Assembly (NCBI RefSeq): GCF_000283155.1
Contig: NW_004454181.1
Coordinates: 19,589,206 to 19,653,205 of the forward strand
Source of the DNA: Ceratotherium simum simum
Lineage: Eukaryota > Chordata > Mammalia > Perissodactyla > Rhinocerotidae
Direction of reading: 5' to 3'
Length of the DNA: 64,000 bases
The translations under genes and the position numbers were made by a program. The notes under the pieces are model-generated. The model had not been told where the DNA came from. It saw only the letters and a program-made list of their open reading frames with translations, and ran no database searches. The first letter of the stretch is position 1; every line of letters starts with the position of its first letter. Positions 14,191 through 25,479 of this stretch are shown here, in pieces.

Positions 14191-15449
14191 TAACGGAAAG
14201 GTGTCAGGTTTCTCGCCACCCCCGCCACCCAAAAAAGACTGGAGTTTGGTCCTGGTTGGGCTGTTTCCTGGAGTTTATGGAACTCCTTGGAACACTGCAG
14301 GGTCAATAGGGACTTTGTCCTGCTTCGGGTCAGTTTCCCACGGTTAGGGTAAGGCTGCCACACTCTTTCTCCTGACAACACTTTATCAAACACACCCGCC
14401 ACACAAAATGTGGTAATTCGTTAGACAAAAGTGAGGTTTTGAGTTACAATAAACTCCGCTTTGTTAAAAGCCCCCTCGGAATCTGAGATCTTCTCAGTAG
14501 GCCAGCACGTGTACCCAGGTTTACAAATGCCTTAAAAAACCCTGATAAGTCATCCCCAAAATGTGTGTGGCACATCTAATGCTGTCTCTCAGTGGGGATA
14601 TTTTTAACTCCTACTTCTAACTCCTCAGTTCCTTTAAGGAAGTGCAGTCCGAAAGGGTCAGATATTTGGCATCTACTTAGGGGAAAACTTTGAAAGAATT
14701 CCTGAGGCTCCCCCTGGAGTAGGACTGGCTTTCTCCAAAAGAACTGGCCCTTCAGAGCGTCTTTGCCACATAAGGGCTTGTGTGAGGCCCCAGGCACCAG
14801 TTGACACCGTCTCTTCCCCACGACAGATGGTCAAGCCTTCAGTTTCAGCAAGCGATCCGCTGTCAAGAGGGCAGGCAGGAGATTCTGCCAGCATGCCAAG
14901 TGACAGGGCAGCTTAGGGTAACGGGGATCCGGTGTGTGCCCTGCATAGATTTTGTGCTAACGATGGGCTGCTGACAGGAGCCTCGCCTCTCTGCTTATCG
15001 TTGAGGCAGAAGATCCCCTGCTCCCTTGATTCTGTTTCTCTCTGGCAGAGCTAGCGTCCTGTTTGCTTGTCTTTCAAAATCCATTTTGGCAGCAGATGGA
15101 CCCCCTCATGGTCGCTAGCAGTTGTCTGACTTGAAGATGCCAGAGGGTGTGCTGACAGCTCCTTCTAACACAACCTGAATCTGGCTGTCGAGTCTGGGCT
15201 CAAATGGCTTAAACACACACAGGAGGCAAATATTATCAGCCCTGGGGAACCAAGGAGGGGGGCCCACTGGAAGGAGAATGGCAATGACGTTTCCCTCCAC
15301 AATGTTCTCATTGCTGGTGTAGAAATAATAATTCTAATAATTACTCATATGATTACTTTTATTAGTACAATTGCCATTGTGGTACAATTGCTGTCAATGG
15401 CGCAATTAGTATTAATATCAGTACTGCACTACTTCTATTATTACTAAAA

Positions 15450-15692
15450 CTACTATAGCCTAATGGTTAAGAGTACAGGCTCTGTCAAAATTTGAGTTCT
15501 AGATTCATATTTACTAACCTTTGGGCAAGTTATTTAACTTCTCTGAACCTCAGTTTCCTCATCTATAAAATGGGATTCATAGCAGAGGTTATTTAGGGGG
15601 ATTAAATGGGAAAATGTATTTGAAGTTCTTAGCACTGTGTTGAGCACAAGGTAAGCAACTAATACACAGAAGCCATTATTATTATTCCTGCC
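15450..15692 (+). mobile_element. MIR, near full length
   Basis: Sense MIR: gcctaatggttaagagtaca, ctttgggcaagttatttaac, ctcagtttcctcatctataa, ttcttagcactgtgttgagc. Confidence 0.85.
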
Positions 15693-15694
15693 AC

Positions 15695-15930
15695 CATCGC
15701 CATGCTTACTATGTGCCAGGCACTGCGCATTATCGCAGCTGATTTCCACAACTGCCTTATGAGATAGGGACTGTTATTGTACTCAATTGATAGATAAGGA
15801 AAGTGTGGTGCAGAGAGGTTTAGCTACTCATCCAAAGTCACACAAGCAGTACCTGTCAGAGTTGGGATAGGAACCTCGTTCTGGGTATTTCTGAAGGCTG
15901 TGGCTTGTCCACCGCACTGCACCGACTCTT
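15695..15930 (-). mobile_element. MIR, inverted relative to its neighbour
   Basis: Antisense MIR: tactatgtgccaggcactgc, ccttatgagatagggactgt, ggtgcagagaggtttagcta, atccaaagtcacacaagcag. It is tail-to-tail with the preceding MIR. Confidence 0.82.
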
Positions 15931-17077
15931 ACTGTCAACTGAGTGGTAGTCAGCCCTGTCCTGGGGCTTTGGGTGGCTTTTAATTATGCTCTTCCCACTA
16001 GCTGTGCTTGAAAGAAGCAGCCAGTTTTCACATTTCAGGTGTCTTTGGATGTAGGCTTTATCCCCAGCAAGATGGTAGACTCACTACCCTGAGCTCTCCG
16101 ACATTAGTTTTTGACAGCCATGTGTGGTCATTGGGGCCACCCAGCACTTGCCTTCTAAGAGCTCTGTGGAAAGGGACAGTACAAAGGCACTTAGGATTGT
16201 GACCGCTCCCTCAAACCGGTTTCCTTTCCCAGGTCCACCCTGTTGAAAGGGGACGGGAGTCAGGACCGGCAGATTGGCCTAGGGAATGATGGTGTTGCTC
16301 TTTGATGTTCCAGGAGTCATTTGTCTTGTATAAAAGCTTGATAAACTTTGGCCTCTGTGAAGAGATCCTGGAAGTAGGGATGAATGATTATTCAGAAGCC
16401 TGCTTTTATTGATGGGCAGTTGAATGTTGTGTGATGTTGAAACGGCCATTTCAAGAAGCTGTTTACAGTTTAAAATGTTATTTTTTGGTTGACAATGTCA
16501 TCGTCTCTCTTCAAATAGTTATTCCGACGCCATACTCCCCTCTTGGCAGATTCTAAGAGACCAGGGAGGAGCGAGATTCTTCTGGGACTTCTTTCGTTTT
16601 AGTATTCAGAAATTGGCTGAATTTGGCATGTCTTTGTGCTGTGCTCTTGTTACAGAGGACCCCAGTGTTATTTGGTTGGTAGACTTGTGCTCAGAGCTAA
16701 ATCCAGACGGAGGCACGACGGCGTGATACTTCTTCACAAATTATGTGTATTGAAGTGGGAATTTTACTCCAGTGTAGACTTAAAGTGGCAGAAAGGTGAA
16801 GGAAAGAAAATTCCTATAAGAATTTAACTGACCAACATTTTAATGCATTCTGATATTTTTGGAAAATAATTTGGGCCTGAAATCCACAGCTCTAAGAGTA
16901 AAACGGATTGAAGAACTTCAGGTGGCTTTTAAAATGCTTCTTTCCCCAAACATAGGCAGGTGGAGAGGTTAATTGCAGGTGGTCAACATGAATGCCCTAA
17001 TTGCACATCTTTGATACCTGCTGCCTTTCCGTGATGGACTTGAACAACTGCGACGTTAGAAATAACTCAGAACATTA

Positions 17078-17211
17078 TAGGGTGACCATCTGATTTATCA
17101 TCCATACCAGGACGCTTTTGAGAGTTAAAGTGGGTACTGTTAATACTTACACTAATACAGCTGGTATAAACTAGAATTGTTCCTGGTACATTGGGACCTT
17201 TGGTCACCCTA
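17078..17211. mobile_element. Short DNA transposon (MITE-like) with 11-bp perfect terminal inverted repeats
   Basis: The left end tagggtgacca (17078-17088) and right end tggtcacccta (17201-17211) are exact reverse complements, with 112 bp between. There is no coding sequence. It resembles short mammalian DNA-transposon remnants, but I cannot name the family with confidence. Confidence 0.7.
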
Positions 17212-17882
17212 GCAAATAAAACCCATGGATCTCGCTGTAGAACCAATTCAGGGACAAGGTGGCAGTCGGGCAGGACAGTCCTCATTCAATCACAAATAGT
17301 TTTTGTTTCAATCACAAATAGCAGGTAGGGTAAGAAAAACATATAGGAAATGTTTGAGAAGTCAAAAGACTTTAGTCAGTATGTGAATTTTACCTACTTC
17401 TCATGGGTACTGCTGATTAGAATGTTTTATTTGGAGATGCTAAGATAAAAAGTGTTTACCATCTCCTTGTATTCATCCAACATGTATTTTGGCTGGTTCA
17501 TCATCTGTGAATTTATGGGGCTTAAATTACATGTTGCTGCTGGGGACCATGAGGAATTCTCAGGCAATTACATCCAATTGGAACCTACCTTAAATTATGG
17601 TGAAAACTTTCCCTCTGTTATGAGTGAAGATACTTCCTTGGGGGCTTAATTTTCTTTTGTGAGATCTGTTGGCAGCCCTGAGAGCATTCCCTTCTTAAAG
17701 AAGGTCCAGCTTGGGTGCAAAACAAAGGCTAAAGCCTTAAACCAAATACTGGCTCTGACACCACTCTGAATGTTTCAGAAAATGTCCAGAAAGAACAGAA
17801 TGCACAACCCGGAAGCAACTTACTACTTTTTTCCATTCAGTGTTGAATGGAATGCTAACCATGGTAATTTGTTTCTTCACAG

Positions 17883-17964
17883 GTTCTTCTTGAAATTTTT
17901 CCTCAAATGTAACCAAAATTGCCTAAAGAATGCGGGAAACCCACGTGACATGCGGAGATTCCAG
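17883..17964 (+). CDS. EBF1: EBF1 coding exon (probably exon 7): DNA-binding domain segment
   Basis: This 82-nt internal exon encodes 27 full codons after one base that completes a split Arg codon. The peptide begins [20 protein letters not shown] and ends RDMRRFQ, which I recognise as the invariant part of the COE DNA-binding domain that follows the zinc knuckle, about residues 186-212. It is preceded by a pyrimidine-rich tract ending in cacag (acceptor AG 17881-17882) and followed by donor gtgggt at 17965. Entry phase is 1 and exit phase 0, so it joins directly to the exon at 34082. The codon for the Arg equivalent to residue 209 is CGG at 17953-17955 and contains a CpG. From memory, the matching Arg of EBF3 is a recurrent missense site in a human neurodevelopmental disorder. 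No stop, frameshift or altered residue is seen. The longer open frame around it is intron read-through, not an alternative start. Confidence 0.97.
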
Positions 17965-18057
17965 GTGGGTCTGTCTTGCCTTTCCTAAATCTCAATAATG
18001 ACATGAGTATCACGAGAGGGTAAAAAAGTCTTGGGCAGGAGATAGAGTATAGTTGTT

Positions 18058-18068
18058 TCCCCAGGGGT
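18058..18068. promoter_or_regulatory. EBF-like palindromic site
   Basis: The word tccccaggggt fits the CCC-NN-GGG layout of the EBF binding motif as I remember it. It lies about 95 bp after the first exon's donor. A single short motif may be chance. Confidence 0.25.
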
Positions 18069-18655
18069 GAGGAGCAGGTGAGGCTTTTAGTCCCCCAGGT
18101 GTCTGCACTCTAGGAGTTATTTTTATTAGAGAAGAATTGGGACTGAACCACCTGTGTTCACTGGTTGAGGCTCTGATGCTCTTTGAACCTAGTTTGGCTT
18201 CCTGAATAGACTCACAGGCTTAAACTTCTGCAGGTTAAATGAAGTACATAGAAATGATTTATTCTTTGCCTGATGTTTTGCGAGTAGAAAACTGGTAAGT
18301 AAGAGCCTTATTCTGATGTAGAATTATGCCCCCTTCTTCCTTCCTTTCTCGCTGTTCTCCTCTTCCAGTCTTGGCAACTGTTAGCAGTAATTATCTATTA
18401 AAAATGGACCCCTGAGGAAGCAGGGCATATCTAGAGAGACATGGATGACACAGTCCTGTTTCAGAAATGTCCTCGTATGGCACATGTAAATGTTCTCAAG
18501 CATCAGTCAGATCTGCCACCATTTAAAGCATAAGTGGTATGTTAACCTCATATAATTACATATTTACTAAAGGAAAAAAATGTGAAAACAAATGCGTTAC
18601 CTTCCAAGACACAAAATGGTAGTTGGGTTTTAGCAAAGGTTGCTAAGTTCTAGAT

Positions 18656-18802
18656 GTGGGGCTTCTCAAGCTAAAAGTGTTGAGAATCCCCTGGGGATCT
18701 TGTTAAAACGCTAACGGACGTCTCTGGTGGGCCTCAATTCTACGTTTCTAACAAGCTCCCAAGTGATGCCAATGCCGCGGACCACACTTTGAATAGTAAG
18801 GT
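18656..18802 (-). mobile_element. MER5A-like hAT-Charlie element
   Basis: The sequence opens gcttctcaagctaaaagtgt and ends gcggaccacactttgaatag, the antisense of the usual MER5A start; the middle has tgggcctcaattctacgttt. The family name is from memory. Confidence 0.6.
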
Positions 18803-20075
18803 TCTAGACCCTTCTGTTGCTCTCCATCTAATTTTATGGTTAACTGATTTGCATGGTCAATGTTTGTCTTCCCGTATATGTATGCCCCTACAGTCTGTTA
18901 GGGAAAACAACATGGTGTTTGAAGTGTGCTCTTAGGTGTAGTTAGTCAGATTTAAGTGTGGATTGAAATGTATGATCTCTGAGAGAATCTTGAAAAATTT
19001 TAGCTGTACATTCTCAGATGGGAGAAAGGGAAGGATGATTCTGAGCATTGATTTTTGGATGTCCAGATCTCTTAGTCTCCAAGATGATTACTTTTTAAGA
19101 AGTGAGACTTATTAGTCTCATGAAAGAACAAATTCACTGGAAAGAAGACATTCTCTCGTGAGATTCTGAAGTATTTCTGTAAAATCATTCTGGCCTTGCC
19201 ACCTTTTGTCCTGACAGAGATGAATGGGGAGAATCCTTGGATTCCTAGTTTCCTGGAAAATGTTTCTCCTGGTTAGCCTCTGACCCCAAGTTGGTAGACT
19301 TGGGCGCATTCATTTCCACACGGGACTTTTTGTGTTGAGTTGGAGTCAGCTTTGCTGGTGAAACAACACATGTGATGCCACTAAGTGTGTGTTGCTAAAT
19401 GTCTTGCAACAAGAGCTCAGGTTTCAGTATAAACTGTTTTGTAGCTTGCTCTGGCTTTGAGATGAGCCGTATACCTCCTTTGACCAAGCTTGGGTTAGGA
19501 ACAAGGCATATCCAGGCACAAACGAATTCATGTCTAATAAACATGTCTAGTAGATATGTGTAATACCTTATGAATACAAGATCATAAAGTACAGGATCAA
19601 ATTTGCTGTACCTCTCAGGGCAACAGAGTTAGAGATGGACTTTGGTGACAATGAGAACCTCTGAAAGAATGTTTGTCTAAGACTTCTGGGGCCTTGCTTT
19701 CCCTCACAGGACCTGCTAGCGAAATATCTGAAAGTCTTGAATATAGGAAGGTAGTGCTTATATGAGATGAGAACCAATTCAGTCTATTATTTTTCAGAGT
19801 GTCTAGACAAAATAGCAGACAAATAGTTGTTCTTTTTTTTTTTTACAAGGGCTACTGAGATGAGGAGGCATGAGTTAGATTTCTGGAAAGTTTTGAAATC
19901 TTTTGGAGTTTCAGTTGCCTCAACTATAACATGGTAAAAATGATTATTCTGCCTATTTCACAACATATGACAGAAAGACAACATTTTGCATGCATAAGTA
20001 ATTTTCAAATGATAAAACATAAATGTAAGCCTTTGGAGAAAATACTTGCGATAAACTAAAGCTGGATCATTAGTT

Positions 20076-20325
20076 CAGTACTCGGTTTCTCAACCTGGGC
20101 ACAATTGACATTTTAGACTAGATAATCCTTTGTTGAGGGGCAGAAGGAGAGTTGTCCTGTGCGTTGTAGGATATTTAGCAGCTGTCACTGGCCTCTACCC
20201 ACTAGATGCCAGTAGAGAAACTCCCCCTCCAGTCATGACAACCCCAAATGTCTCCAGACATTGTCAAATGTCCCCTGGTTTGGGGTGGTGGGGTGGTGCA
20301 AAATTGCCCCTGGTGGAGAAGCACT
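20076..20325 (-). mobile_element. MER20-like hAT-Charlie element, near full length
   Basis: It opens cagtactcggtttctcaacc, contains tcctgtgcgttgtaggatat, ggcctctacccactagatgc and atgtctccagacattgtcaa, and closes gcaaaattgcccctggtgga gaagcact. The family call is from memory. Confidence 0.75.
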
Positions 20326-20829
20326 AGCTCAGTCCTATTCCTGATGGCCTCCGATGGACTCTTCCCTGTGATAGTGCTACTGTCCCAAAGAGTGCACCCT
20401 TTGATCAGGCATGAGAGCTGCCTGACCCAAGGTCTGTACTGTCCTTCAAATACATATGATTTCTCTGAACCCTGACAATGCTCTTTCCTATGCTTCTCCA
20501 GCTGGTCCTAAAACAGACAGACCTCTCTCAATAGGGGTAGCTACCTTGGCCACCAGAGTTCGTTTTTGAGTTGAAGAAGAGCTGTGTCTCTTTCTATCAG
20601 CAATGATGAATTCCTTATTGGATCTCAGATTTAACCTGATGTTCCCATCACCCACTCATTACTTCCTGGGAGAGGATAGAGGGCGCCTATGGCAGAATGA
20701 ACACTGACTCGTTTTGTTATTATCTCTGTACATATTTCATTAATTATCATTTTTACACAACTATCACATGGTCTTGGGCATGTGTGCACGTAGATATTTA
20801 TGCAGAGAATGGATAAATTGCTTCAAGAG

Positions 20830-21160
20830 AGTTAAAGTAAAACCTCAAATATCACTTATTCAACCTTTCCATTTTTTTCTCTAGTCTTGTTTCTTTCATG
20901 ACTATTTTCTCCTACATTTCTCTGTATCATTTCATGTTGGTGGCCACTCCATCCTTCCTGAATTCTCATTTTGCCTTGGATTTCATGACAACTTGCACTC
21001 ATTCTCAGCCGCCTCCAAGGGATGCTCTTTGTCTGCTCTCCTGCAAATGTTGCTATGCCTCACGTTTCCTTTTGATATCCAGATATTTTCTCACTTTATA
21101 GGCTCTCTTGTGTATTTTTTCTACTCGTAACATCTTAATCACTATTTGGGCTCTGAGGAC
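20830..21160 (+). mobile_element. L2 fragment, part 1 (left of ERE)
   Basis: Pyrimidine-rich L2-like sequence (gccactccatccttcctgaa, ctgctctcctgcaaatgttg) runs up to the ERE insertion site. The family call is moderately uncertain. Confidence 0.5.
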
Positions 21161-21379
21161 TTTTTTTTTTTTTTTTAAAGATTTTATTTATTCATTTTTT
21201 CCCCCCAAAGCCCCAGTAGACAGTTGCATGCCGTAGGTTCACATCCTTCTAGTTGCTGTACGCGGGACTCGGCCTCGGGTTGGACGGAGATGTGGTGCCT
21301 CGGGGCGCGCCCGGGATCCGAACCCGGGCCGCCAGCATCAGAGCGCGCGCACTCAACCGCCAAGCCACGGAGCCGGCCC
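21161..21379 (-). mobile_element. ERE-type tRNA-derived SINE, young, with target-site duplication
   Basis: On the minus strand the element begins gggccggctccgtggcttgg, has an A-box-like ggcttggcggttgag and a B-box-like gggttcggatccc, and ends in aaaatctttaaa plus a poly(A), seen here as poly(T) from 21161. It retains many CpG pairs. A 14-bp perfect duplication, tgggctctgaggac, flanks it at 21147-21160 and 21380-21393. The ERE family is characteristic of Equus and relatives, so this insertion should be lineage-specific. It is inserted into an L2 fragment. Confidence 0.92.
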
Positions 21380-21393
21380 TGGGCTCTGAGGAC

Positions 21394-21590
21394 TTTTGAG
21401 TCAGGGTCCCTGAGGCCTGACACATAGGTTCAGGTCTAGCCATCCAGCTGCCTGCTGGCTATTTCCAGGAACTTCAACTCAATGAGCCCAAACTTCATTG
21501 TCATCCTCATTTTTTTTTTTCATGCCTCCACCCCAAGCTGGCTTCTTTGCCTGTGTTCCCTGTCTTGGTTCATTCCTAATTGCATTAAGT
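21394..21590 (+). mobile_element. L2 fragment, part 2 (right of ERE)
   Basis: The sequence tgcctgctggctatttccag, caactcaatgagcccaaact and ctgtgttccctgtcttggtt resembles the L2 coding-region motif that follows the SINE insertion point. Confidence 0.55.
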
Positions 21591-21699
21591 GCTGGGGAGG
21601 TGACTGTTTATATTTGTGTCTACATTCAGGGTGTTCCATATACATATGTATAAATGTATGTGTCCATGTGTGTACTTTGATGTACACCTATGGACATTG

Positions 21700-21955
21700 G
21701 CCATAATGGTAATGATAAATCTAACATCTATTGGGTACTTATTATGTGAGAAGTTTGTGCTAAGTATTTTACATGAGTTATCATATTTATCTTTACAGTA
21801 TCCCACTTAGGAATGTGCAAATATGGATTATTCCCATTTTACAGATGAGGGAACTGAAGCTTAGAGAAGTTAAGCAATTTGCCCAAAGTCAAACATCTAC
21901 TAAGCAGTGAGGCAGTGATTCAACCCAATCAGTCTGACTCAGATATTATCTAAGG
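21700..21955 (-). mobile_element. MIR, near full length
   Basis: Antisense MIR: acttattatgtgagaagttt, cccattttacagatgaggga, aagcaatttgcccaaagtca, aacccaatcagtctgactca. Confidence 0.82.
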
Positions 21956-22879
21956 TTGTGGAACAGTAAAGAACTTGTCCAGAGTCTGTAGGCAGATAGT
22001 TAGTGAGGCAACAAGGAGGTCTCTCAGCATCTGAGAACCACAGCAGCTACCCACAAATATATACTGGAATCTCAGGAAAGCCAAGGAGGGGTTTTCAAAA
22101 GAGGTGTTTGCCCTAATGAAGCCTACAGATAGGATGTAATGAAGAATACTGGAATACCACTCAAGTTCATCAAGCAGAGGGTGGAGTTGTGTGGAAGGGG
22201 AGGAATTCGAGGATTGTTCCCGAATAGAGCTACAGTGTTGGTCAATTTTTACTTGTATGAACTTTAAAAAAAGAATCTATTACTCAGAAGACTGCCTATG
22301 CTTCACTTAACCTATGGAGGTTTTGGACAGTTCTCCAGCACAAGCAAGATCCCTCACCGAGATGGAGCCTGAGTAAAGTGGCCCCTGACATCTTAGAGTA
22401 CTCTGTTGAGAAATCATACTGAGGTTCCCAGATCTTAGGAGTGAACCAAGAAGGGGAAGATTAGTCTTCCCTGCAGCTATCTTGGCAGACAGGGATGTGT
22501 CGAGAGTCGTTGGTTGAAGGTTTCCCATGAACAAGACGTATAATTTCCATCATTTTTCTCATAGTACAGTAATTGGGGAGCTGGCTTCAAACATCTTTAT
22601 GTTGCTATTGCCTCTGAGGGGGAGCGAGAGAGTGTCTTTTTGGCCTGAGAAAACTCTGATCTACTCTACATCTCAATGTGGCTTTTCCCAGTTATATTGA
22701 AAACCCCAAACCTGCAGACATCTGATTGAAAACGTGCTCTCCTGTCTATTAAGTGGGCTCACTCCAGCTGTCATGGATGCTGCTTTTCTCTCATCCCATT
22801 TTGTATGCTTACCAGGCCAGCCTGATCTTCATACAGCCATGCCAGTGTGTGTCTCCTCTGAACGGCAATCAGGGGCTTG

Positions 22880-23125
22880 TGTAGGTGACTGAGGAGGACA
22901 TAAGAAAGGTTGTTGATCTCTTGACATGTAAAGACATTCTGTCAAGCAAACTCAGCCTCATAGCAGCTGAGCTTCTGGCGTGTAAACAGAGACTGCTTAA
23001 TTACACAGGTCATGTCAATTAGTGTGACCTTAGTGTTTTCAAGAAATTAATCACTTTCCGCAGAGCTTGGCTGTGTTCATACTTCAAGGCAGTGTGGAGT
23101 AAGCCTTGTAGAAAATCTGGTACAA
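22880..23125. promoter_or_regulatory. Candidate conserved non-coding element
   Basis: Repeat-free sequence with a forkhead-like tgtaaaca (22980-22987), gcttaattacacaggtcatg and gtcaattagtgtgacc, in a non-repetitive stretch. Confidence 0.28.
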
Positions 23126-23684
23126 TCTTTTTTTTTTTTTTAATTTACAATGGATGTTTTCTTTTGCAATCCCCAGGCTGTGGTTAGGGTAACAAGCTTG
23201 CTTAAATACAACAGTGGATACAGACTTCCTTCAGTTCTGGTGGGTGTGGGGAAGTGGGGAGGAATGGTGAAGGTGGGGGTAAGCTAGGGGTGGAAACAGC
23301 TCATGACAGGGAGAAATTCACTGTGACTAAATGAGCCTGTTTCTTCATCTTGACACTAAAAAGATGCTAATGTCAAAGGACTGTGTTAAAACCATGTCAC
23401 GGGTCTGGTTTTTAACTGACATGAGCTAGACAAGTCAAGGTTAAGATTTAAATCCTTATCAGTAGCTTCTCTTGTTGGGGCTGGCAGAATGAGGATGGTG
23501 AGGGGAGGAACAAGAATTGGGTACAAGTTGTCATCACAGTAGATACTAAAATACCTGGAGACTGGGAAGTAAAGTATACATTTCCAAATTCATCCTATCC
23601 CTCAATGAATTTTTTCCATATGCTATAAATCTATATCCACGCATAAATGTTATATCTGTGACTACATATGAATATAAATGTAAG

Positions 23685-23808
23685 ATATATTCATTCATGT
23701 ATGCACGCAGTCAGTAGTATTTATTGACGTGGTAGGTGGTATTTATTGTGATGAACAAGAAAGACAGGATGTTTGCCCTAATGAAACTTATATTCCAGTT
23801 GGGGTCTA
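23685..23808 (-). mobile_element. L2 3' fragment
   Basis: Antisense L2: attcattcatgtatgcacgc, tatttattgtgatgaacaag, ccctaatgaaacttatattc. Confidence 0.6.
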
Positions 23809-24240
23809 TTAGTTAGTATAATACTAGCTGCTGTAATAAATAGACCAAAGAATATATAAAAGCTCACGTACAACAGAAGGTTATTTCTTGCTCACATAAT
23901 GGTACAAGGCAGGTATTCATGTTGATAAGTAGATCTTGTCCATGAAGTGATTTGGGGACCTGGGTTCTTTTTGTTTTGTGCCTCCACTATCCCCTAGAAC
24001 CTGTTGTCTCTGTCCACCCAGCTGAAGGGTAAAGAGGGCATGGAAGGTGCACATGGATTTCTTAAAAACCTGGGCTTAGAAATGATCTTTGTCAAATCTC
24101 ACATTCCACTGGCCAGAAGTCTGTCACACAGCCACACAACACAGGGAGGCCTGCCAATGTCTAGTTGTACAGCCCAAGAAGAAAAGAAAACGGATGTGTG
24201 GGGAACAGTTACCATCAGCTGCCACAATGTCTACAAATTA
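23800..24240. repeat. Possible diverged LTR-like repeat
   Basis: The opening (ttagttagtataatactagc, gctgctgtaataaatagacc) and internal order vaguely resemble MaLR or related interspersed repeats, including the one at 28.4 kb. Too diverged for a firm family. Confidence 0.35.
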
Positions 24241-24284
24241 ATAATCACAAGTCATTAAAATTTTTAATTATTGCTACAAAGAAA

Positions 24285-24475
24285 ATTAAACAGGATATTA
24301 TGAGAGAGAATAACAGTGTGGGATGGGGGATGAGAACCTACTTTAAAGTAGGTGACCAGGGAAATCTTCTTGGGAGATGATGTTTAAGCTCAGAGCTGAC
24401 AGATAAGAATAAATCACCCTGAGAAGAGCCAGCAGAATTTTCCGAGCAGAGAGAACAGCAATCCCCAAATTCATG
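24285..24475 (-). mobile_element. L2 fragment
   Basis: Antisense L2: ggaaatcttcttgggagatg, gatgtttaagctcagagctg, ttttccgagcagagagaaca. Confidence 0.55.
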
Positions 24476-24874
24476 TTTATCTCATGTTTGTCTGAGGAGA
24501 TGAACAATCTTCCTTCACCTCTTACTCATTTGGAGTGGGGGAGTGGAAATCTGAGGAGAAACCACTAGGTTATTCATCCCAAATTTACACCAAAAATGTG
24601 TGTTCTTTTAAAAATGATGACATGGGAAATGACATTAAAAGGCAACTCTCTGCCTGTTTTTGTGTGAATTCTATAAATTGTGGAGAATCCTTGTTATTTA
24701 TTCAAAAACCCACAGAGCTCTGAATCAGTCTGCTATAGGGTATGATTAGAGGATTCTTAAAATACATGCCCAACCTCTGCAGTTTCTGTCTGCTTGTAAA
24801 GGCACTTAAATAAAGAAGGAAATATTCTCATCCCTTTTATTTTTCTTCCCCTGCCCCCCACCCCCTGCCTTATA

Positions 24875-25090
24875 CTGTTTTGACAAACAGCACATCTCAC
24901 AATTAAATTCTTTACCAACAGAATGCTCAGGGCCCGAGCTGCAATCACTGTCTTCATACAGAATCATTTCAAGATGCACCACACTGATTAATTATACTGA
25001 AAGCAGCTCTAATGATAGTTTCAGAGTGCAGGATTAATTCACATAACATGGTAAATACAAATGGTGGATTTTCAACCTGATATATTAAAC
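24875..25090. promoter_or_regulatory. Candidate conserved non-coding element
   Basis: Repeat-free AT-rich stretch with homeobox-like words: ctgattaattatactgaaag, gcaggattaattcacataac, aattaaattctttaccaaca. Confidence 0.28.
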
Positions 25091-25401
25091 TATTACAGCT
25101 TATTGGGCAAATATGTATCTTGGCGTAAGCCTTATGCTGGGCCTTGGCAGAAAATATGCATCAGTGAGAAGGAATCCTTACCAACTGGATTTGATGAGTG
25201 GTAGCTTTGCACTTAGAGCAAATAAATTTCTACATTAAGTACCGTCACTATTGAAAAAATGTAACATACATTAAAGCATAGATGTAAAAGTGTTTGGTTT
25301 GATCCGTGTTGCCTGTGGATATTAGTTCTGAGGATGCCTATAGTTATTGAGACTTACCAACAAAAAACATTCTTATATTCTTCCACTTTTTAAGTTGTAA
25401 C

Positions 25402-25479
25402 TTATAGAGCTCTTATGATGTGTGAGACACTGTACTAAGTGTTTTACATGTATCATGTATAATCTTACTTATTTTTTTA
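25402..25479 (-). mobile_element. MIR, left part of a split copy
   Basis: Antisense MIR: gagacactgtactaagtgtt then ttacatgtatcatgtataat. The core expected next is missing and L2 follows. Confidence 0.65.

Larger units (their letters stand above)
1..17882 (+). other. EBF1: Intron upstream of the first visible exon (3' part)
   Basis: No exon of EBF1 or of any other gene was recognised here on either strand. Apart from the repeats listed separately the sequence is unannotated intron. Stretches in which I see nothing specific include 580-2550, 3300-4200, 5100-7990, 10500-12050, 12150-12940 and 15940-17070. The 3' end gives the acceptor at 17881-17882. The immediately preceding exon, which should end in the Asp and first two bases of an Arg codon, is outside the window. 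Confidence 0.85.

Noticed and set aside
17770..17988. A 72-codon open frame containing the first exon
   Set aside because: Only 17883-17964 matches EBF1; the flanks are intron read through the splice sites, and the upstream ATG has no support.
21161..21379. tRNA gene on the minus strand
   Set aside because: A- and B-box-like words belong to an ERE SINE with a poly(A) tail and target duplication; no tRNA cloverleaf or correct length.
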